Below, in pieces: positions 48,713 to 60,584 of a DNA stretch of 64,000 nt; positions within the stretch are counted from its first letter, which is position 1; each line of letters opens with the position of its first letter. Below the pieces are notes generated by a model that made no database searches, was not told where the DNA came from, and was given only the letters and a program-made list of their open reading frames with translations. The translations under genes were made by a program, and so were the position numbers. Source of the DNA: Halarcobacter sp. (GTDB lineage Bacteria > Campylobacterota > Campylobacteria > Campylobacterales > Arcobacteraceae); the NCBI RefSeq assembly GCF_963675975.1, contig NZ_OY780939.1, positions 1,612,001 to 1,676,000 of the forward strand, read 5' to 3'.

Positions 48713-50152
48713 ATGGATAGTATATATAGTGTAAATATCGAAAGAGCCGTTTTAAGTTCAATACTTTTTAACCCAGAAGAGTTAGAAGATGTTTTAGGTG
48801 TATTAAAACCTAAAGATTTTTATCTTCCAGCACACCAAAAAATATTTGATGTAATGGTTCAATTACATAACTCAGATATGCCTATTGATGAAGAGTTTAT
48901 TAGAAAAAGAGTTGACTCTAAAGATGTAGATGATTCAATACTATTAGAAATACTATCAGCTAATCCAATTACAAATACACTTGCATATGTAAGAGAGATA
49001 AAAGATGGTTCTGTAAAAAGAGAACTAGCAACACTAGCAACAACAATTAAAAAAGTTGCAATAGAAGATGAAGTTACAGCAAATGAAGCTTTAGATACAG
49101 TTCAAGGGGAACTTTATAAAATCTCAACAGATAGTGCAACTTCTGAATTAAAAGATATGAATCTAATTACTGGAGATACCCTTTCATATATTAAAAAGAT
49201 GAAAGAGTTAGGAAATAAACACCTTATTGGTGAAACAACAGGGTTTTATGACCTTGATAAAAGAACAACAGGTTTTAATGAAGGGGATTTAGTAATTATT
49301 GCAGCAAGACCTGCAATGGGTAAAACAGCTCTAGTTCTTAATATGTGTCTTAAAAATGTTGAAGCAGGTAAAGGTGTGATTTTCTTCTCTCTTGAGATGC
49401 CAGCAGAACAACTTATGTTAAGGATGCTTGCAGCTAAAACTTCAATTCCATTACAGAATCTTAGAAAAGGTGATATGGATGATAACCAGTGGTCAAATCT
49501 TAATGGAGCTTTTGAAGATTTAAATAAAAAGAAACTTTTTGTTGATGATGGGGGAAGTGTTAATATTAACCAATTAAGAGCAAGGGTTAGAAAATTAGCT
49601 CAGAATGAAGATAATAATATCTCTATGGTAATTATTGACTACCTTCAACTTATGCAAGGAACTGGAAATAAAGATAGACACCAAGAGGTTTCAGATATCT
49701 CAAGGGGACTTAAAATGCTTGCTAGGGAGATGAAAATCCCAATTCTAGCCCTTTCTCAGTTAAATAGGGGACTTGAAAACAGACCAGATAAGAGACCAAT
49801 GCTTTCAGACCTTAGGGAATCTGGAGCTATCGAGCAAGATGCCGATATTATTATGTTTGTATATAGAGATGATGTATATAAAGAGAGAGAAGAAGCAAGA
49901 AAAGAGAAAGAAGCAGCAGACAAAGGTGAGGAGTATAAATCTAAATTTGTTAATAAACCTGTAGAAGAAGCAGAAATAATCATTGGTAAACAAAGAAATG
50001 GACCTATTGGAACAGTTAAATTAGACTTTCAAAAGCAATATACAAGATTTGTTGATAAAGAAAATGCAAATGATGCTCCTATTGAAGTAGTTTTCGAGTC
50101 AGTCGTAGATACAAACAAAGAAACAAATATTGATATGCCAAATATTCTTTAA
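48713..50152 (+). CDS. dnaB: Replicative DNA helicase
   Basis: Hexameric 5'-3' helicase of the replication fork. 479 residues; N-terminal DnaB domain (about 5-105; ERAVLSSILFNPE, LPAHQKIFD), Walker A ARPAMGKTAL (about 200), VIIDYLQLM Walker B, SQLNRGLENRPDKRPMLSDLRESGAIEQDAD. The C-terminus has a charged insertion EREEARKEKEAADKGEE before EIIIGKQRNGP. No intein. SD ATGGAGAATAG. Single gene. Confidence 0.98.
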   Translation: MDSIYSVNIERAVLSSILFNPEELEDVLGVLKPKDFYLPAHQKIFDVMVQLHNSDMPIDEEFIRKRVDSKDVDDSILLEILSANPITNTLAYVREIKDGSVKRELATLATTIKKVAIEDEVTANEALDTVQGELYKISTDSATSELKDMNLITGDTLSYIKKMKELGNKHLIGETTGFYDLDKRTTGFNEGDLVIIAARPAMGKTALVLNMCLKNVEAGKGVIFFSLEMPAEQLMLRMLAAKTSIPLQNLRKGDMDDNQWSNLNGAFEDLNKKKLFVDDGGSVNINQLRARVRKLAQNEDNNISMVIIDYLQLMQGTGNKDRHQEVSDISRGLKMLAREMKIPILALSQLNRGLENRPDKRPMLSDLRESGAIEQDADIIMFVYRDDVYKEREEARKEKEAADKGEEYKSKFVNKPVEEAEIIIGKQRNGPIGTVKLDFQKQYTRFVDKENANDAPIEVVFESVVDTNKETNIDMPNIL

Positions 50153-50169
50153 ATAATTTATTAGATTAT

Positions 50170-50219
50170 CTTTAGTTAAGTTTTTTAATAATATAATCTT
50201 ATTAATTATTTAACTAAAG
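50170..50219. promoter_or_regulatory. Promoter of the prepilin gene within a 10-bp inverted repeat
   Basis: CTTTAGTTAA (50170-50179) and TTAACTAAAG (50210-50219) are exact reverse complements flanking the -10 box TATAAT (50192-50197). The right arm overlaps the ribosome site AAAGGAAAG. Candidate operator. Confidence 0.45.
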
Positions 50220-50227
50220 GAAAGAAA

Positions 50228-50617
50228 ATGAAATCTGCTTTTTCCTTATTGGAATTGATTTTTGCAATTGTAATTATAGGTATAATTTCAACTTTTGCAA
50301 TTCCTAAATATCTTAATACTCGTAATCAAGCTTTAGCTTCAACAATTCAACGAGATGTAATCTCAACAATAAACTCAATACAGAGTTATTATTTAATAAA
50401 TAGAAAAATTGACAACTTAAGTGATGTAATAACATTAAATTCAAAAAATTGGAATATAGAAAATACAAAAATGACTTTTATAGAAGATGAAAATAAGTGT
50501 TTAGAACTTTCAATAATTGATAAAAAGATTTCACTTACAGTTGTAGAAGATGCAGGTGCAGTTTGTTCTGAGCTAATAAATAGGGGAATAGTAACACAAG
50601 AGATTGATTTAATTTAA
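50228..50617 (+). CDS. Type IV pilin/type II pseudopilin-like protein
   Basis: 129 residues. Class III signal: MKSA then FSLLELIFAIVIIGIISTFA, with the obligatory Glu at +5 of the mature helix. The residue before the cleavage site is Ala, not the usual Gly. After the N-terminal helix comes a small soluble domain with two cysteines (KCLELS and AVCSEL) that could form the usual C-terminal disulfide. Pilus or secretion genes are not adjacent, so it is an orphan minor pilin or pseudopilin; it may be processed by a prepilin peptidase encoded elsewhere. Confidence 0.87.
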   Translation: MKSAFSLLELIFAIVIIGIISTFAIPKYLNTRNQALASTIQRDVISTINSIQSYYLINRKIDNLSDVITLNSKNWNIENTKMTFIEDENKCLELSIIDKKISLTVVEDAGAVCSELINRGIVTQEIDLI

Positions 50618-50656
50618 ATTGGATAAAATGCATATACCAAATAAAAAAGGTCAAAT

Positions 50657-51181
50657 ATGCAAAAAGCAATTTTTTTAGATAGAGATGGTGTTGTTAATGT
50701 TGAAAAAGATTATACTTATCAAATAGAAGAGTTTGAATTTGTTGATTCTTTGTTTGATTCCTTAAAATATTTGCAAAATCTTGGTTATAAACTTTTTATT
50801 ATTACTAATCAATCGGGAATCGCAAGAGGTTTTTATACTATCAATGATTATAATAAATTAACTAATTGGATGCTTGATCAATTAGAACAAAAAGATATCC
50901 ATATCAGTCAAGTTGAATCATGTCCCCATGGTCCTGAAGATAATTGTACTTGTAGAAAACCTAAAACAGGAATGATTGATAAGATTTTAAAAAAACATGA
51001 AATAGATTTATCTCATTCTTGGCTTATTGGAGATAAAAAATCAGATATTTTATGTGCAAAAAATGCAAATATTAAATACACAATACAAGTTAAATCTGGA
51101 CATCACTTTGATGAAAAAGATTCTTTAGCAGATTTTGTTTGTAATAGTATCAAAGATGTAAAAAATATTATTAAGTCGTAG
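50657..51181 (+). CDS. gmhB: D-glycero-beta-D-manno-heptose 1,7-bisphosphate phosphatase
   Basis: HAD phosphatase that removes the C7 phosphate in ADP-heptose synthesis for the LPS core. 174 residues; nucleophile loop DRDGVVN (about 8-14), TNQSGIARG, zinc loop with Cys and His in SCPHGPEDNCTCRKPKTGM, and GDKKSDILCA. GATAAAAT lies about 29 bases upstream and SD AAAGG. The next enzyme, RfaE1, is encoded 4 kb on. Confidence 0.95.
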   Translation: MQKAIFLDRDGVVNVEKDYTYQIEEFEFVDSLFDSLKYLQNLGYKLFIITNQSGIARGFYTINDYNKLTNWMLDQLEQKDIHISQVESCPHGPEDNCTCRKPKTGMIDKILKKHEIDLSHSWLIGDKKSDILCAKNANIKYTIQVKSGHHFDEKDSLADFVCNSIKDVKNIIKS

Positions 51182-51260
51182 CTATTAGACAAACATAATA
51201 AAATTTTAGGTAAAATATTTCTCCTTTTGAAGAAGATTTAATTGTAAAGAAAGAGTTTTA

Positions 51261-51803
51261 ATGAGATTAAGTGAAGAAGATAAAGATTTAATATTTAATT
51301 CAATAAGAGATATTAAAGATTTCCCAAAAGAGGGAATTGTATTTAAAGATATAACTACACTGTTAAACAATAAAGAAGCATATCATACTTTAATGAATCA
51401 TTTAGAAGAGAGATACAAATCATATAATTTGGATTATGTTGCAGGTATTGATTCTAGAGGGTTTATTTTTGGTGCTGCATTGGCTGATAGATTAAATATT
51501 GGTTTTGTTCCAGTAAGAAAAAAAGGAAAACTTCCAAGTACAACTGTTTGTGAAAAGTATGAGTTAGAATACGGTTATGATGAGGTTGAGATTCATCTAG
51601 ATGCTTTCCCTAAAAAAAATTCTAATGTTTTGTTAATTGATGATTTAATAGCAACAGGTGGAACAGCAACTGCTGCAGCTAAGCTTATAAAAAAAATCGA
51701 TGCTAATTTAATTGAGGCTTGTTTTATTCTAAATCTTAAATTTTTAGATGGTGTAAAAAAAGTTGAAGAACATACAAAAGTTTATTCAGTATTAGATATT
51801 TAA
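51261..51803 (+). CDS. apt: Adenine phosphoribosyltransferase
   Basis: Salvages adenine to AMP with PRPP. 180 residues; [42 protein letters not shown] and PRPP loop [14 protein letters not shown]. Start at ATG 51261. Begins a tight rightward run apt-trpB-dedA-pepA-rfaE1-ychF (gaps 11, 8, overlap 11, 16, 10). Confidence 0.97.
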   Translation: MRLSEEDKDLIFNSIRDIKDFPKEGIVFKDITTLLNNKEAYHTLMNHLEERYKSYNLDYVAGIDSRGFIFGAALADRLNIGFVPVRKKGKLPSTTVCEKYELEYGYDEVEIHLDAFPKKNSNVLLIDDLIATGGTATAAAKLIKKIDANLIEACFILNLKFLDGVKKVEEHTKVYSVLDI

Positions 51804-51814
51804 AAGAAGAGAAA

Positions 51815-53029
51815 ATGAAAGAAAACTATTATATCCCAAAAATTTCAAAGTTTGACCCAGATGAGAATGGACATTTTGGACAATTTGGTGGAAGATATGT
51901 TCCAGAAACATTAATGCCAATTTTAGAAGAATTGGAAGAAAACTATAAAAAGTTTAGACATGATGAAGAGTTTTGGAAAGAGGTTGACTTCTTACTAAAA
52001 GATTATGTGGGAAGAGAAACACCTTTATATTTTGCTAAAAATATTAGTGAAGAGTTAGGTTCAAAAGTTTATCTAAAAAGAGAAGATTTAAACCACACAG
52101 GAGCTCATAAAGTTAATAATGTAATTGCTCAAGGGCTTTTAGCTAAAAAATTAGGTAAAACAAAAGTTATAGCTGAAACAGGAGCTGGACAACATGGAGT
52201 AGCAACTGCTACTATTGCTGCACTACTTGGACTTGAATGTACAGTTTTTATGGGTGCAAAAGATGTTGAAAGACAAGAGCTTAATGTCTTTAGAATGAAA
52301 CTTTTAGGTGCAAAAGTAATTGCAGTTGAGAGTGGAAGTAAAACATTAAAAGATGCAATGAATGATGCAATTAGATATTGGGTTACAAATGCAAGGGATA
52401 CTTTTTATATAATAGGAACTGTAGCAGGTCCACATCCATATCCAATGATGGTAAGAGATTTTCAAAGTATTATAGGATGGGAAGCTAGAAAACAAATACA
52501 AGAAAAAGAGGGAAAACTTCCAGATTTTGTAGTTGCTTGTATTGGTGGAGGTTCAAATGCAATTGGTACATTCTCTCACTTTTTAGAAGATGAGGAAACA
52601 ACTTGTATTGGGATTGAAGCTGGTGGATTAGGTATAGATACAAATAAACATGGATGCTCACTAGCAAAAGGAACTCCAGGAGTTTTACATGGACAATGTT
52701 CATATCTTTTACAAGATGAAAATGGTCAAATATTAGAAGCTCATTCAATTTCTGCTGGATTAGATTATCCAGGAATTGGACCTGAGCACTCATTTTTAAA
52801 AGATGAGAAAGTTGTAACTTATGATTCTATTACAGACAAAGAAGCGATTGATGCTTTTGTTTGGTTGAGTCAAAAAGAGGGAATTATTCCTGCTTTTGAA
52901 AGTTCACATGCAATTGCTTATCTTAGAAAAGCAAAAGATAAATTTAAAGATAAACTTGTAATCGTAACACTTTCAGGTCGTGGTGACAAAGATATGGTTC
53001 AAGCAAAAAACTTATTAGATTTTAAATAG
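51815..53029 (+). CDS. trpB: Tryptophan synthase beta chain
   Basis: PLP enzyme joining indole and serine to tryptophan. 404 residues; [15 protein letters not shown] at the N-terminus, PLP lysine K99 in [30 protein letters not shown] phosphate loop, and [12 protein letters not shown]. It carries the COMM-type features of TrpB1, which normally pairs with TrpA, yet trpA is not next to it. Sits between apt and dedA. Confidence 0.97.
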   Translation: MKENYYIPKISKFDPDENGHFGQFGGRYVPETLMPILEELEENYKKFRHDEEFWKEVDFLLKDYVGRETPLYFAKNISEELGSKVYLKREDLNHTGAHKVNNVIAQGLLAKKLGKTKVIAETGAGQHGVATATIAALLGLECTVFMGAKDVERQELNVFRMKLLGAKVIAVESGSKTLKDAMNDAIRYWVTNARDTFYIIGTVAGPHPYPMMVRDFQSIIGWEARKQIQEKEGKLPDFVVACIGGGSNAIGTFSHFLEDEETTCIGIEAGGLGIDTNKHGCSLAKGTPGVLHGQCSYLLQDENGQILEAHSISAGLDYPGIGPEHSFLKDEKVVTYDSITDKEAIDAFVWLSQKEGIIPAFESSHAIAYLRKAKDKFKDKLVIVTLSGRGDKDMVQAKNLLDFK

Positions 53030-53037
53030 GTTTTGTT

Positions 53038-55120
<2,083 letters not shown>

Positions 55121-55136
55121 AAGTATAGGATAAAAA

Positions 55137-56129
55137 ATGATTAAAGTAGAAAGAAAACCAAAAGTTTTAGTAATTGGTGATTTAATGATTGATTCTTATT
55201 TAATTGGTGCTTGTGATAGAATAGCTTTAGATGCTCCTGTTCCAATTGTTGATATTAAAGAAGAAAAAGATGTATTAGGTGGAGCTGGAAATGTTATTAG
55301 AAATTTAGCTTCTCTTGGTGCAAAAGTTAGTGTAATGTCTGTTGTTGGAAATGATGACAATGCAAGACTTTTAAAACATATGCTAGATGAAATTGAAACA
55401 AAATCATTCCTTTTAGAGCAAAATGGAAGAAAAACTTCTAAAAAAACTAGAATTATGTCAGCAAATCAACAAATTTTTAGATTTGATCATGAGAGTAGAA
55501 ATAATATCTCATTTGACAGTGTTAAAAAACTTTATGAGAAACTACAGGAGAAGATTAAAGCTTATGATGTAATTCTATTGGCTGATTATGGTAAAGGGGT
55601 TTTAACTAAGGACTTTACTCAAAAAATCATCTCTTATGCAAATAAAAACAATGTAAAAACTATTGTAGACCCATTTGGAATAGATTATAGTAAGTATCAA
55701 GGTGCATATTTAATTATTCCGAATAAAAGTGAAGCATCTGCAGCAACAGATATTGAGATTGAAAATAATGACAGACTTTTAGATGCATTAAAAGAGATAA
55801 AAAATAAATTTGAAACACAAGAAGCGATTGTTACATTATCAGAAGAGGGTGTTGCTTTATTAAAAGATAATAAGTTATCAGTATTACCAACTGTACCATT
55901 GGAAGTATTTGATGTAACAGGTTCAGGAGATACTCTTTTAGCTTCAATTGGATTTGCTTTAGCTTTAGATAATGATTTAGTAACATCATTAGAATTTGCA
56001 AACCTTGCAACAGGTGTTGTATTAAGAAAAGCAGGAACTGCAACGGTATCAATAGATGAAATTCAATCAGATCAAGTGTATTTAGATAGAAAAATTATAG
56101 AGACAAACTTAAGTTGTCAAGTTAAATAA
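55137..56129 (+). CDS. rfaE1: D-glycero-beta-D-manno-heptose-7-phosphate kinase
   Basis: PfkB-type sugar kinase phosphorylating heptose 7-phosphate at C1 before GmhB removes the C7 phosphate. 330 residues; IGDLMIDSYLIG at the N-terminus, GGAGNVIRNLASLGA, VDPFGIDYSKYQG, and the catalytic DVTGSGDTLLASIGFAL (about 258-274). The E. coli protein (HldE) is a fusion with the adenylyltransferase; here only the kinase half is present, so rfaE2 must be separate. Confidence 0.95.
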   Translation: MIKVERKPKVLVIGDLMIDSYLIGACDRIALDAPVPIVDIKEEKDVLGGAGNVIRNLASLGAKVSVMSVVGNDDNARLLKHMLDEIETKSFLLEQNGRKTSKKTRIMSANQQIFRFDHESRNNISFDSVKKLYEKLQEKIKAYDVILLADYGKGVLTKDFTQKIISYANKNNVKTIVDPFGIDYSKYQGAYLIIPNKSEASAATDIEIENNDRLLDALKEIKNKFETQEAIVTLSEEGVALLKDNKLSVLPTVPLEVFDVTGSGDTLLASIGFALALDNDLVTSLEFANLATGVVLRKAGTATVSIDEIQSDQVYLDRKIIETNLSCQVK

Positions 56130-56139
56130 AAGGAAATTA

Positions 56140-57243
56140 ATGGGATTAGGTGTAGGAATCGTAGGTCTTCCAAATGTAGGTAAATCAACAACGTTTAATG
56201 CGTTAACAAAAGCTCAAAATGCAGAGGCTCAAAACTATCCGTTTTGTACAATAGAACCAAATAAAGCTGTTGTGCCAGTACCGGATAAAAGATTAGATGA
56301 GTTAGCAAAAATAGTTATACCAGATAAAATTCAACACTCTACAATTGATTTTGTAGATATTGCTGGACTTGTAAGAGGAGCTTCAAAAGGTGAAGGTCTG
56401 GGAAATCAATTTCTTTCAAATATCAGAGAAGTTGAAGTTATTTTGCATATGGTTAGATGTTTTGATGATGGAAATATTACTCACGTAGAAGGAGATGTTA
56501 ATCCTATTAGAGATATTGAGATTATTGAAACTGAATTGATTTATTCTGATATTTCACAATTAGAAAAAAAGATTGAAAAATTAAAAAAACAATCAAAAGG
56601 TTCAAAAGAAGCAGCAGCTATGTTAGTTGTAGCAGAACAAGTTTATAAGCATATTGATGAGTTACAACCTGTAAAAACTTTTGAAGATAAAGAGAGTGAT
56701 CTATTTATTCAACTTGATAAAGAGTTAAGATTTTTATCAAATAAAGATGTGATTTATGGTGCAAATGTTGATGAAGATTCTTTAGCTGAAGGTGGAAACC
56801 AATATGTTGATACATTAAAAGCTCATGCTACTGAAGTTGGTGCAGATGTTATTGTTCTTTGTGCTAAAATTGAAGAAGAATTAGTAGGTCTTGAAGAGGA
56901 TGAAGCAAAAGAGTTTTTAACAGATTTAGGTGTGGAAGAATCAGGTTTAGAACAAATTATTCAAAAAGCATTTGATAAATTAGGACTTCAATCTTATTTT
57001 ACAGCTGGAAAAGTTGAAGTAAGAGCATGGACTATTAAAAAAGGTACTAAAGCTCCTCAAGCAGCTGCAGTAATCCACAATGACTTTGAAAAAGGTTTTA
57101 TTAAAGCTGAGGTTATCTCTTATGGTGATTTTGTGGAGTTTGGTGGTGAATCAAAGTGTAAAGAGGTTGGTAAGTTAAGATTAGAAGGAAAAGATTACAT
57201 TGTTCAAGATGGAGATGTAATGCACTTTAGATTTAATACTTGA
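56140..57243 (+). CDS. ychF: Ribosome-binding ATPase YchF (Obg family)
   Basis: Obg-like P-loop protein that favours ATP over GTP. 367 residues; G1 GIVGLPNVGKSTTFNAL, G3 DIAGLVRGASKGEGLGNQFL, a coiled-coil insert (about 125-200) and C-terminal TGS domain (about 285-365; KGTKAPQAAAVIHNDFEKGF). Linked to translation and oxidative stress in other bacteria. Last of the apt run. Confidence 0.97.
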   Translation: MGLGVGIVGLPNVGKSTTFNALTKAQNAEAQNYPFCTIEPNKAVVPVPDKRLDELAKIVIPDKIQHSTIDFVDIAGLVRGASKGEGLGNQFLSNIREVEVILHMVRCFDDGNITHVEGDVNPIRDIEIIETELIYSDISQLEKKIEKLKKQSKGSKEAAAMLVVAEQVYKHIDELQPVKTFEDKESDLFIQLDKELRFLSNKDVIYGANVDEDSLAEGGNQYVDTLKAHATEVGADVIVLCAKIEEELVGLEEDEAKEFLTDLGVEESGLEQIIQKAFDKLGLQSYFTAGKVEVRAWTIKKGTKAPQAAAVIHNDFEKGFIKAEVISYGDFVEFGGESKCKEVGKLRLEGKDYIVQDGDVMHFRFNT

Positions 57244-57259
57244 TACAATAATAAATTGG

Positions 57260-57265
57260 TATAAT
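57260..57265 (+). promoter_or_regulatory. -10 promoter box of the HDOD gene
   Basis: TATAAT in GGTATAATTAAA, 26 bases before the GTG at 57292. Confidence 0.6.
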
Positions 57266-57291
57266 TAAATAATTAGCTGTAGGAGTTTTAT

Positions 57292-58110
57292 GTGAATGAA
57301 AATATTATAGAAAAAATTGAGTCTTTACCTCCTTTACCAAAAACAATAATTGAGATTGAAGAGTTTAGACAACAGCCAGAAAAAGAGGCATTTGAATTAT
57401 TAAAGATTATTGAAAAAGATGCTTTAATTGTTTCAACACTATTAAAAGTTTCAAACTCTGCAATGTTTGGCTTTAGAAGTAAGGTTGAAACTGCGAGTAA
57501 AGCTATTAATCTTTTAGGTATTAATTTTACTATATCAATTGCAATTGGTGGTACAATACAAAATTTACTTAAAACTAACCTTACTGCTTATGGAATAAAC
57601 AGTGATGATTTTATGCGAGCCTCAAATTTAGCTACTACACTTGCTTCATTATGGTTAAATAAGATCTCTTTTGAACTAAAAGAAGAATTAGTTTTACCTG
57701 CATTATTGCAAGAAGCTGGAAAGTTTGTATTGGCAGATATTATTGAAACAAGTGAAAAAACTGAAGAGTTCAAAGAATTAATAGCTGCTGGTAAAACATT
57801 AGCTCAAGCTGAAAAAGAGATTGTTGGAATGACAAGCTCTGAAATCACAGCTAAAATTTTCAAACACTGGAAATTAAGTGATAATTTAATCAATGTAATT
57901 GAATATGTTGATGAACTTGATAAATGTGAGCCTTTATATTTAGAAAGATCTAAAATATTAAATGTAATAAAAACAATTTGTAATGTAACAAATGCATTTA
58001 GTGAAGAAAATATAGCATTAGGTTTAGAAAAAGCAAAAGCATTTGGTTTGGATACAAAGTCTTTACAAGATGCTATTGATAAACTAGAAGAGAGACTTCT
58101 AGATGAATAA
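57292..58110 (+). CDS. HDOD domain protein
   Basis: 272-residue signalling-associated protein made of one HDOD domain (about 1-210): LPPLPKTIIEIEEF, KDALIVSTLLKVSNSAMFG, AINLLGINFT, then helical LPALLQEAGKFVLADI. HDOD domains are related to HD hydrolases but usually lack the metal site; here the HD pair is absent, so a binding role is likely. GTG start with AGGAG six bases upstream. Own promoter; convergent with the 801-residue GGDEF-like gene. Confidence 0.88.
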   Translation: MNENIIEKIESLPPLPKTIIEIEEFRQQPEKEAFELLKIIEKDALIVSTLLKVSNSAMFGFRSKVETASKAINLLGINFTISIAIGGTIQNLLKTNLTAYGINSDDFMRASNLATTLASLWLNKISFELKEELVLPALLQEAGKFVLADIIETSEKTEEFKELIAAGKTLAQAEKEIVGMTSSEITAKIFKHWKLSDNLINVIEYVDELDKCEPLYLERSKILNVIKTICNVTNAFSEENIALGLEKAKAFGLDTKSLQDAIDKLEERLLDE

Positions 58111-58134
58111 TTAAGAGTTTAACTCTTAATTATT
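58106..58134. terminator. Palindromic two-way terminator between HDOD and 801-aa genes
   Basis: AATAATTAAGAGTT (58106-58119), one T, then the exact complement AACTCTTAATTATT (58121-58134). It contains both stop codons: 58108-58110 (plus) and 58130-58132 (minus). Confidence 0.8.
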
Positions 58135-60535
58135 TAAACTCATAATATTTATTATGATTCTCTTGTGCAAGATTCATTGATAAAGTAGATTTTTCTACAA
58201 TATTTGTTCTATCTCCCCATGAAACTCCTATTGTCAATTTTGGCTTTATAGTTTCATCTTTTGTTAAAAAATCAATATTTCTTATTTTTTCTATAATAGA
58301 CTTATAGTCATCATTTTGTTCAAGAACTAAAGCTAGACTAGGTCCATTTAATCTATATATTTGATGAATATCATTTAGTTTAAGTGCATACTCTTTAAAA
58401 TATATATTTGTTTTTTCATATCCATATTTCTTATTTAAATTTATTAAATCATTAATATGAATCTCTATAAAAATAAACTCTTTATCATCTCTTTTTAATA
58501 AATCAATTTTTAATTTTTCTATGTTGTACAGGGTTGTTATAACATCATTATAGATAGGGATACTTTTTAAATAACAAACAATAAGATTGATAATATTTTG
58601 TTTTATATATGAAATATTATCTTCAAATATTTTTTCAAAAATATGTTTATATACTTTAGAATAAGCAATTTTTAGAGTAAACTTATCAAAAAGTGGTATA
58701 TCAATTCTCTCATAACCCAAATCAATTAGTTTACATTTTTTTTGACATAAACCTTCAACTGCCACAAAAGTTAGTCCATGAAAAATATCATTTGAGATAA
58801 AGTTTTCTATATGAGAATTTAATAAATCATCATTTAAACCGTCATCTGTAAAAATTTGTGTAATTATATTTGAAAGTTTTTGATTTATATTATATTTTAG
58901 AGTTATCTCTTCTTGTATAATAAATTTTTCAAGTGTTTTTTTACCAATATCTAAAGCCTTTTCTTTATTTATTGAGATATTGTCAAATTTTAAATCCTCA
59001 AAATATCTATTCCCATGATTTAATAAGATATTTCTATTTAACTTTTCAAATTCATTTTCTAATAGATCATAGCCATTAATTTTTACATAATAAAAATAAA
59101 AAAGTTTTGACTTTTCAATAGATATAAAATCATTACATAAAGAATAATATGCAGAAAGTGTTAAGTATATTTTAGAATAAATAGACATAAGATGAGATGC
59201 AATCTTATTCTTTTTTACATAATCAATTATTTGATTAATTAAAATATCATCTAATATTAGTTTATTAGAATCAACAAATTTTTTTATAATGACATCACAT
59301 ATAGTTAGTTTTAAAAACTCATGATAATCATTTCTATATTTTTCTGTAGAGATTAGTTTTTTTAGAAGTTTTATTAGCATCTCATCATCAATATCATTTG
59401 AAAAAAGTACTATAGCATGAAGAATAAATGTATTTGAATAATCTTCAATTTTATCTTCTAAAAAATCTTCAATTACAGTTTTATAGCTTAAATCTTTTCT
59501 ATGTTCATCATAAATAAACATATAATTACTCAATAATATAGAATTAAATTCATCTAATGTTTTAAAATCAATAAATGGTGTATGATTTATCTCTTCTTTA
59601 TATAAGGTAATAATGTCTTCAAAATAAGATAAGTCATTATATAACTCTTTAGGATAGTTTCTTTCAAGTTTATATAAAAGGTTACAAATTAATGTTGTAC
59701 TTGAGTTTAAAAATATTTTATAATGCTCATTTTTTGTTCCTTCATTTGCAAAGTTTGCATTTTTAGATAATTCATATCCATCACAAGTTTTTGCAAAATT
59801 AAAATGAAACTCATCAATAAGATATTTTGTATCTTTATTTGAAGCATTAATAAAAGGTATATGTGAATAGTAAAAAAGTAATTTACCTAAAATATTATTT
59901 AAAATATTAATCTTTTCTTCTGAAAGTTTTATATTAAATTTAATTAAATTTATTGTTTCACTAATTACTTCTATTAGTGGCTTTATAGTTTTTTTTCTAA
60001 TAACATCCATAGAATTTATAGAACAAACTTGATTTATAGTTTCTATTAACATTGAATATTGTTTAAAAGTGATATCAAAATCTAATTCGTCACCTTTTTC
60101 TTCTAACTCTTTTAACCTATCTTCATATGTCCTAAAGAGTGATGATAAATTATCTAAATTGTAAGTATTATAGTTTTCAAAAATATTAAAATTGTTTCCC
60201 ATTGATAATAGATCTATAATAGTAACAATCTCTTTAAAAACTATAGTAGTACTATCAAAAAGAATATTATTCATCTTTTCTTCGATAACTAAAATTATAA
60301 CTGATTTTAAATTTTTGTTATTGATTATCTCTTCTATAATATCAAAGGGGATACTTTTTTGTTCAAAATACAAATCACTAATATAAGCAATTAAAGCTTT
60401 ATAGTCATCTGTAGCACTATATAAAAAAGAATCATCAGTTTTTATTTTATAATTTTCAATTAAATTAATAATATTTAAATCTTCACTACTTGTATCTAGT
60501 AATCCTAAAAATTCGTTTTCTTCTTGAATATCCAT
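58130..60535 (-). CDS. Large helical protein with C-terminal degenerate GGDEF-like domain
   Basis: 801 residues with no signal peptide or membrane helix. Residues 1 to about 660 are helix-rich, Asn/Ile/Lys-rich and unlike a family I know. The last about 120 residues resemble a GGDEF fold: IEIHINDLINLNKKYGYEKTN (in outline) matches the D-x-D-x-FK-x-IND-x-x-GH region, and IYRLNGPSLALVLE matches R-x-GGDEF-x-x-x-L with NGPSL in place of GGDEF. The active-site glycine and acid residues are therefore lost, so no cyclic di-GMP synthesis is expected; it may bind or signal. Own -10 box. Other identity open. Confidence 0.7.
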   Translation of the reverse strand: MDIQEENEFLGLLDTSSEDLNIINLIENYKIKTDDSFLYSATDDYKALIAYISDLYFEQKSIPFDIIEEIINNKNLKSVIILVIEEKMNNILFDSTTIVFKEIVTIIDLLSMGNNFNIFENYNTYNLDNLSSLFRTYEDRLKELEEKGDELDFDITFKQYSMLIETINQVCSINSMDVIRKKTIKPLIEVISETINLIKFNIKLSEEKINILNNILGKLLFYYSHIPFINASNKDTKYLIDEFHFNFAKTCDGYELSKNANFANEGTKNEHYKIFLNSSTTLICNLLYKLERNYPKELYNDLSYFEDIITLYKEEINHTPFIDFKTLDEFNSILLSNYMFIYDEHRKDLSYKTVIEDFLEDKIEDYSNTFILHAIVLFSNDIDDEMLIKLLKKLISTEKYRNDYHEFLKLTICDVIIKKFVDSNKLILDDILINQIIDYVKKNKIASHLMSIYSKIYLTLSAYYSLCNDFISIEKSKLFYFYYVKINGYDLLENEFEKLNRNILLNHGNRYFEDLKFDNISINKEKALDIGKKTLEKFIIQEEITLKYNINQKLSNIITQIFTDDGLNDDLLNSHIENFISNDIFHGLTFVAVEGLCQKKCKLIDLGYERIDIPLFDKFTLKIAYSKVYKHIFEKIFEDNISYIKQNIINLIVCYLKSIPIYNDVITTLYNIEKLKIDLLKRDDKEFIFIEIHINDLINLNKKYGYEKTNIYFKEYALKLNDIHQIYRLNGPSLALVLEQNDDYKSIIEKIRNIDFLTKDETIKPKLTIGVSWGDRTNIVEKSTLSMNLAQENHNKYYEFK

Positions 60536-60566
60536 GATAATATCCTAATCAATAACATTATTATTA

Positions 60567-60572
60567 ATTATA
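60567..60572 (-). promoter_or_regulatory. -10 promoter box of the 801-aa gene
   Basis: TATAAT on the minus strand in AGTATATAATTAAT, 32 bases before the ATG; leader has TAGGATA. Confidence 0.6.
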
Positions 60573-60584
60573 TACTTTTTAAAC

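Noticed and set aside
52485-52793. Minus-strand 102-codon frame inside trpB
   Set aside because: Antisense shadow with low-complexity Leu/His composition; trpB is fully conserved here.
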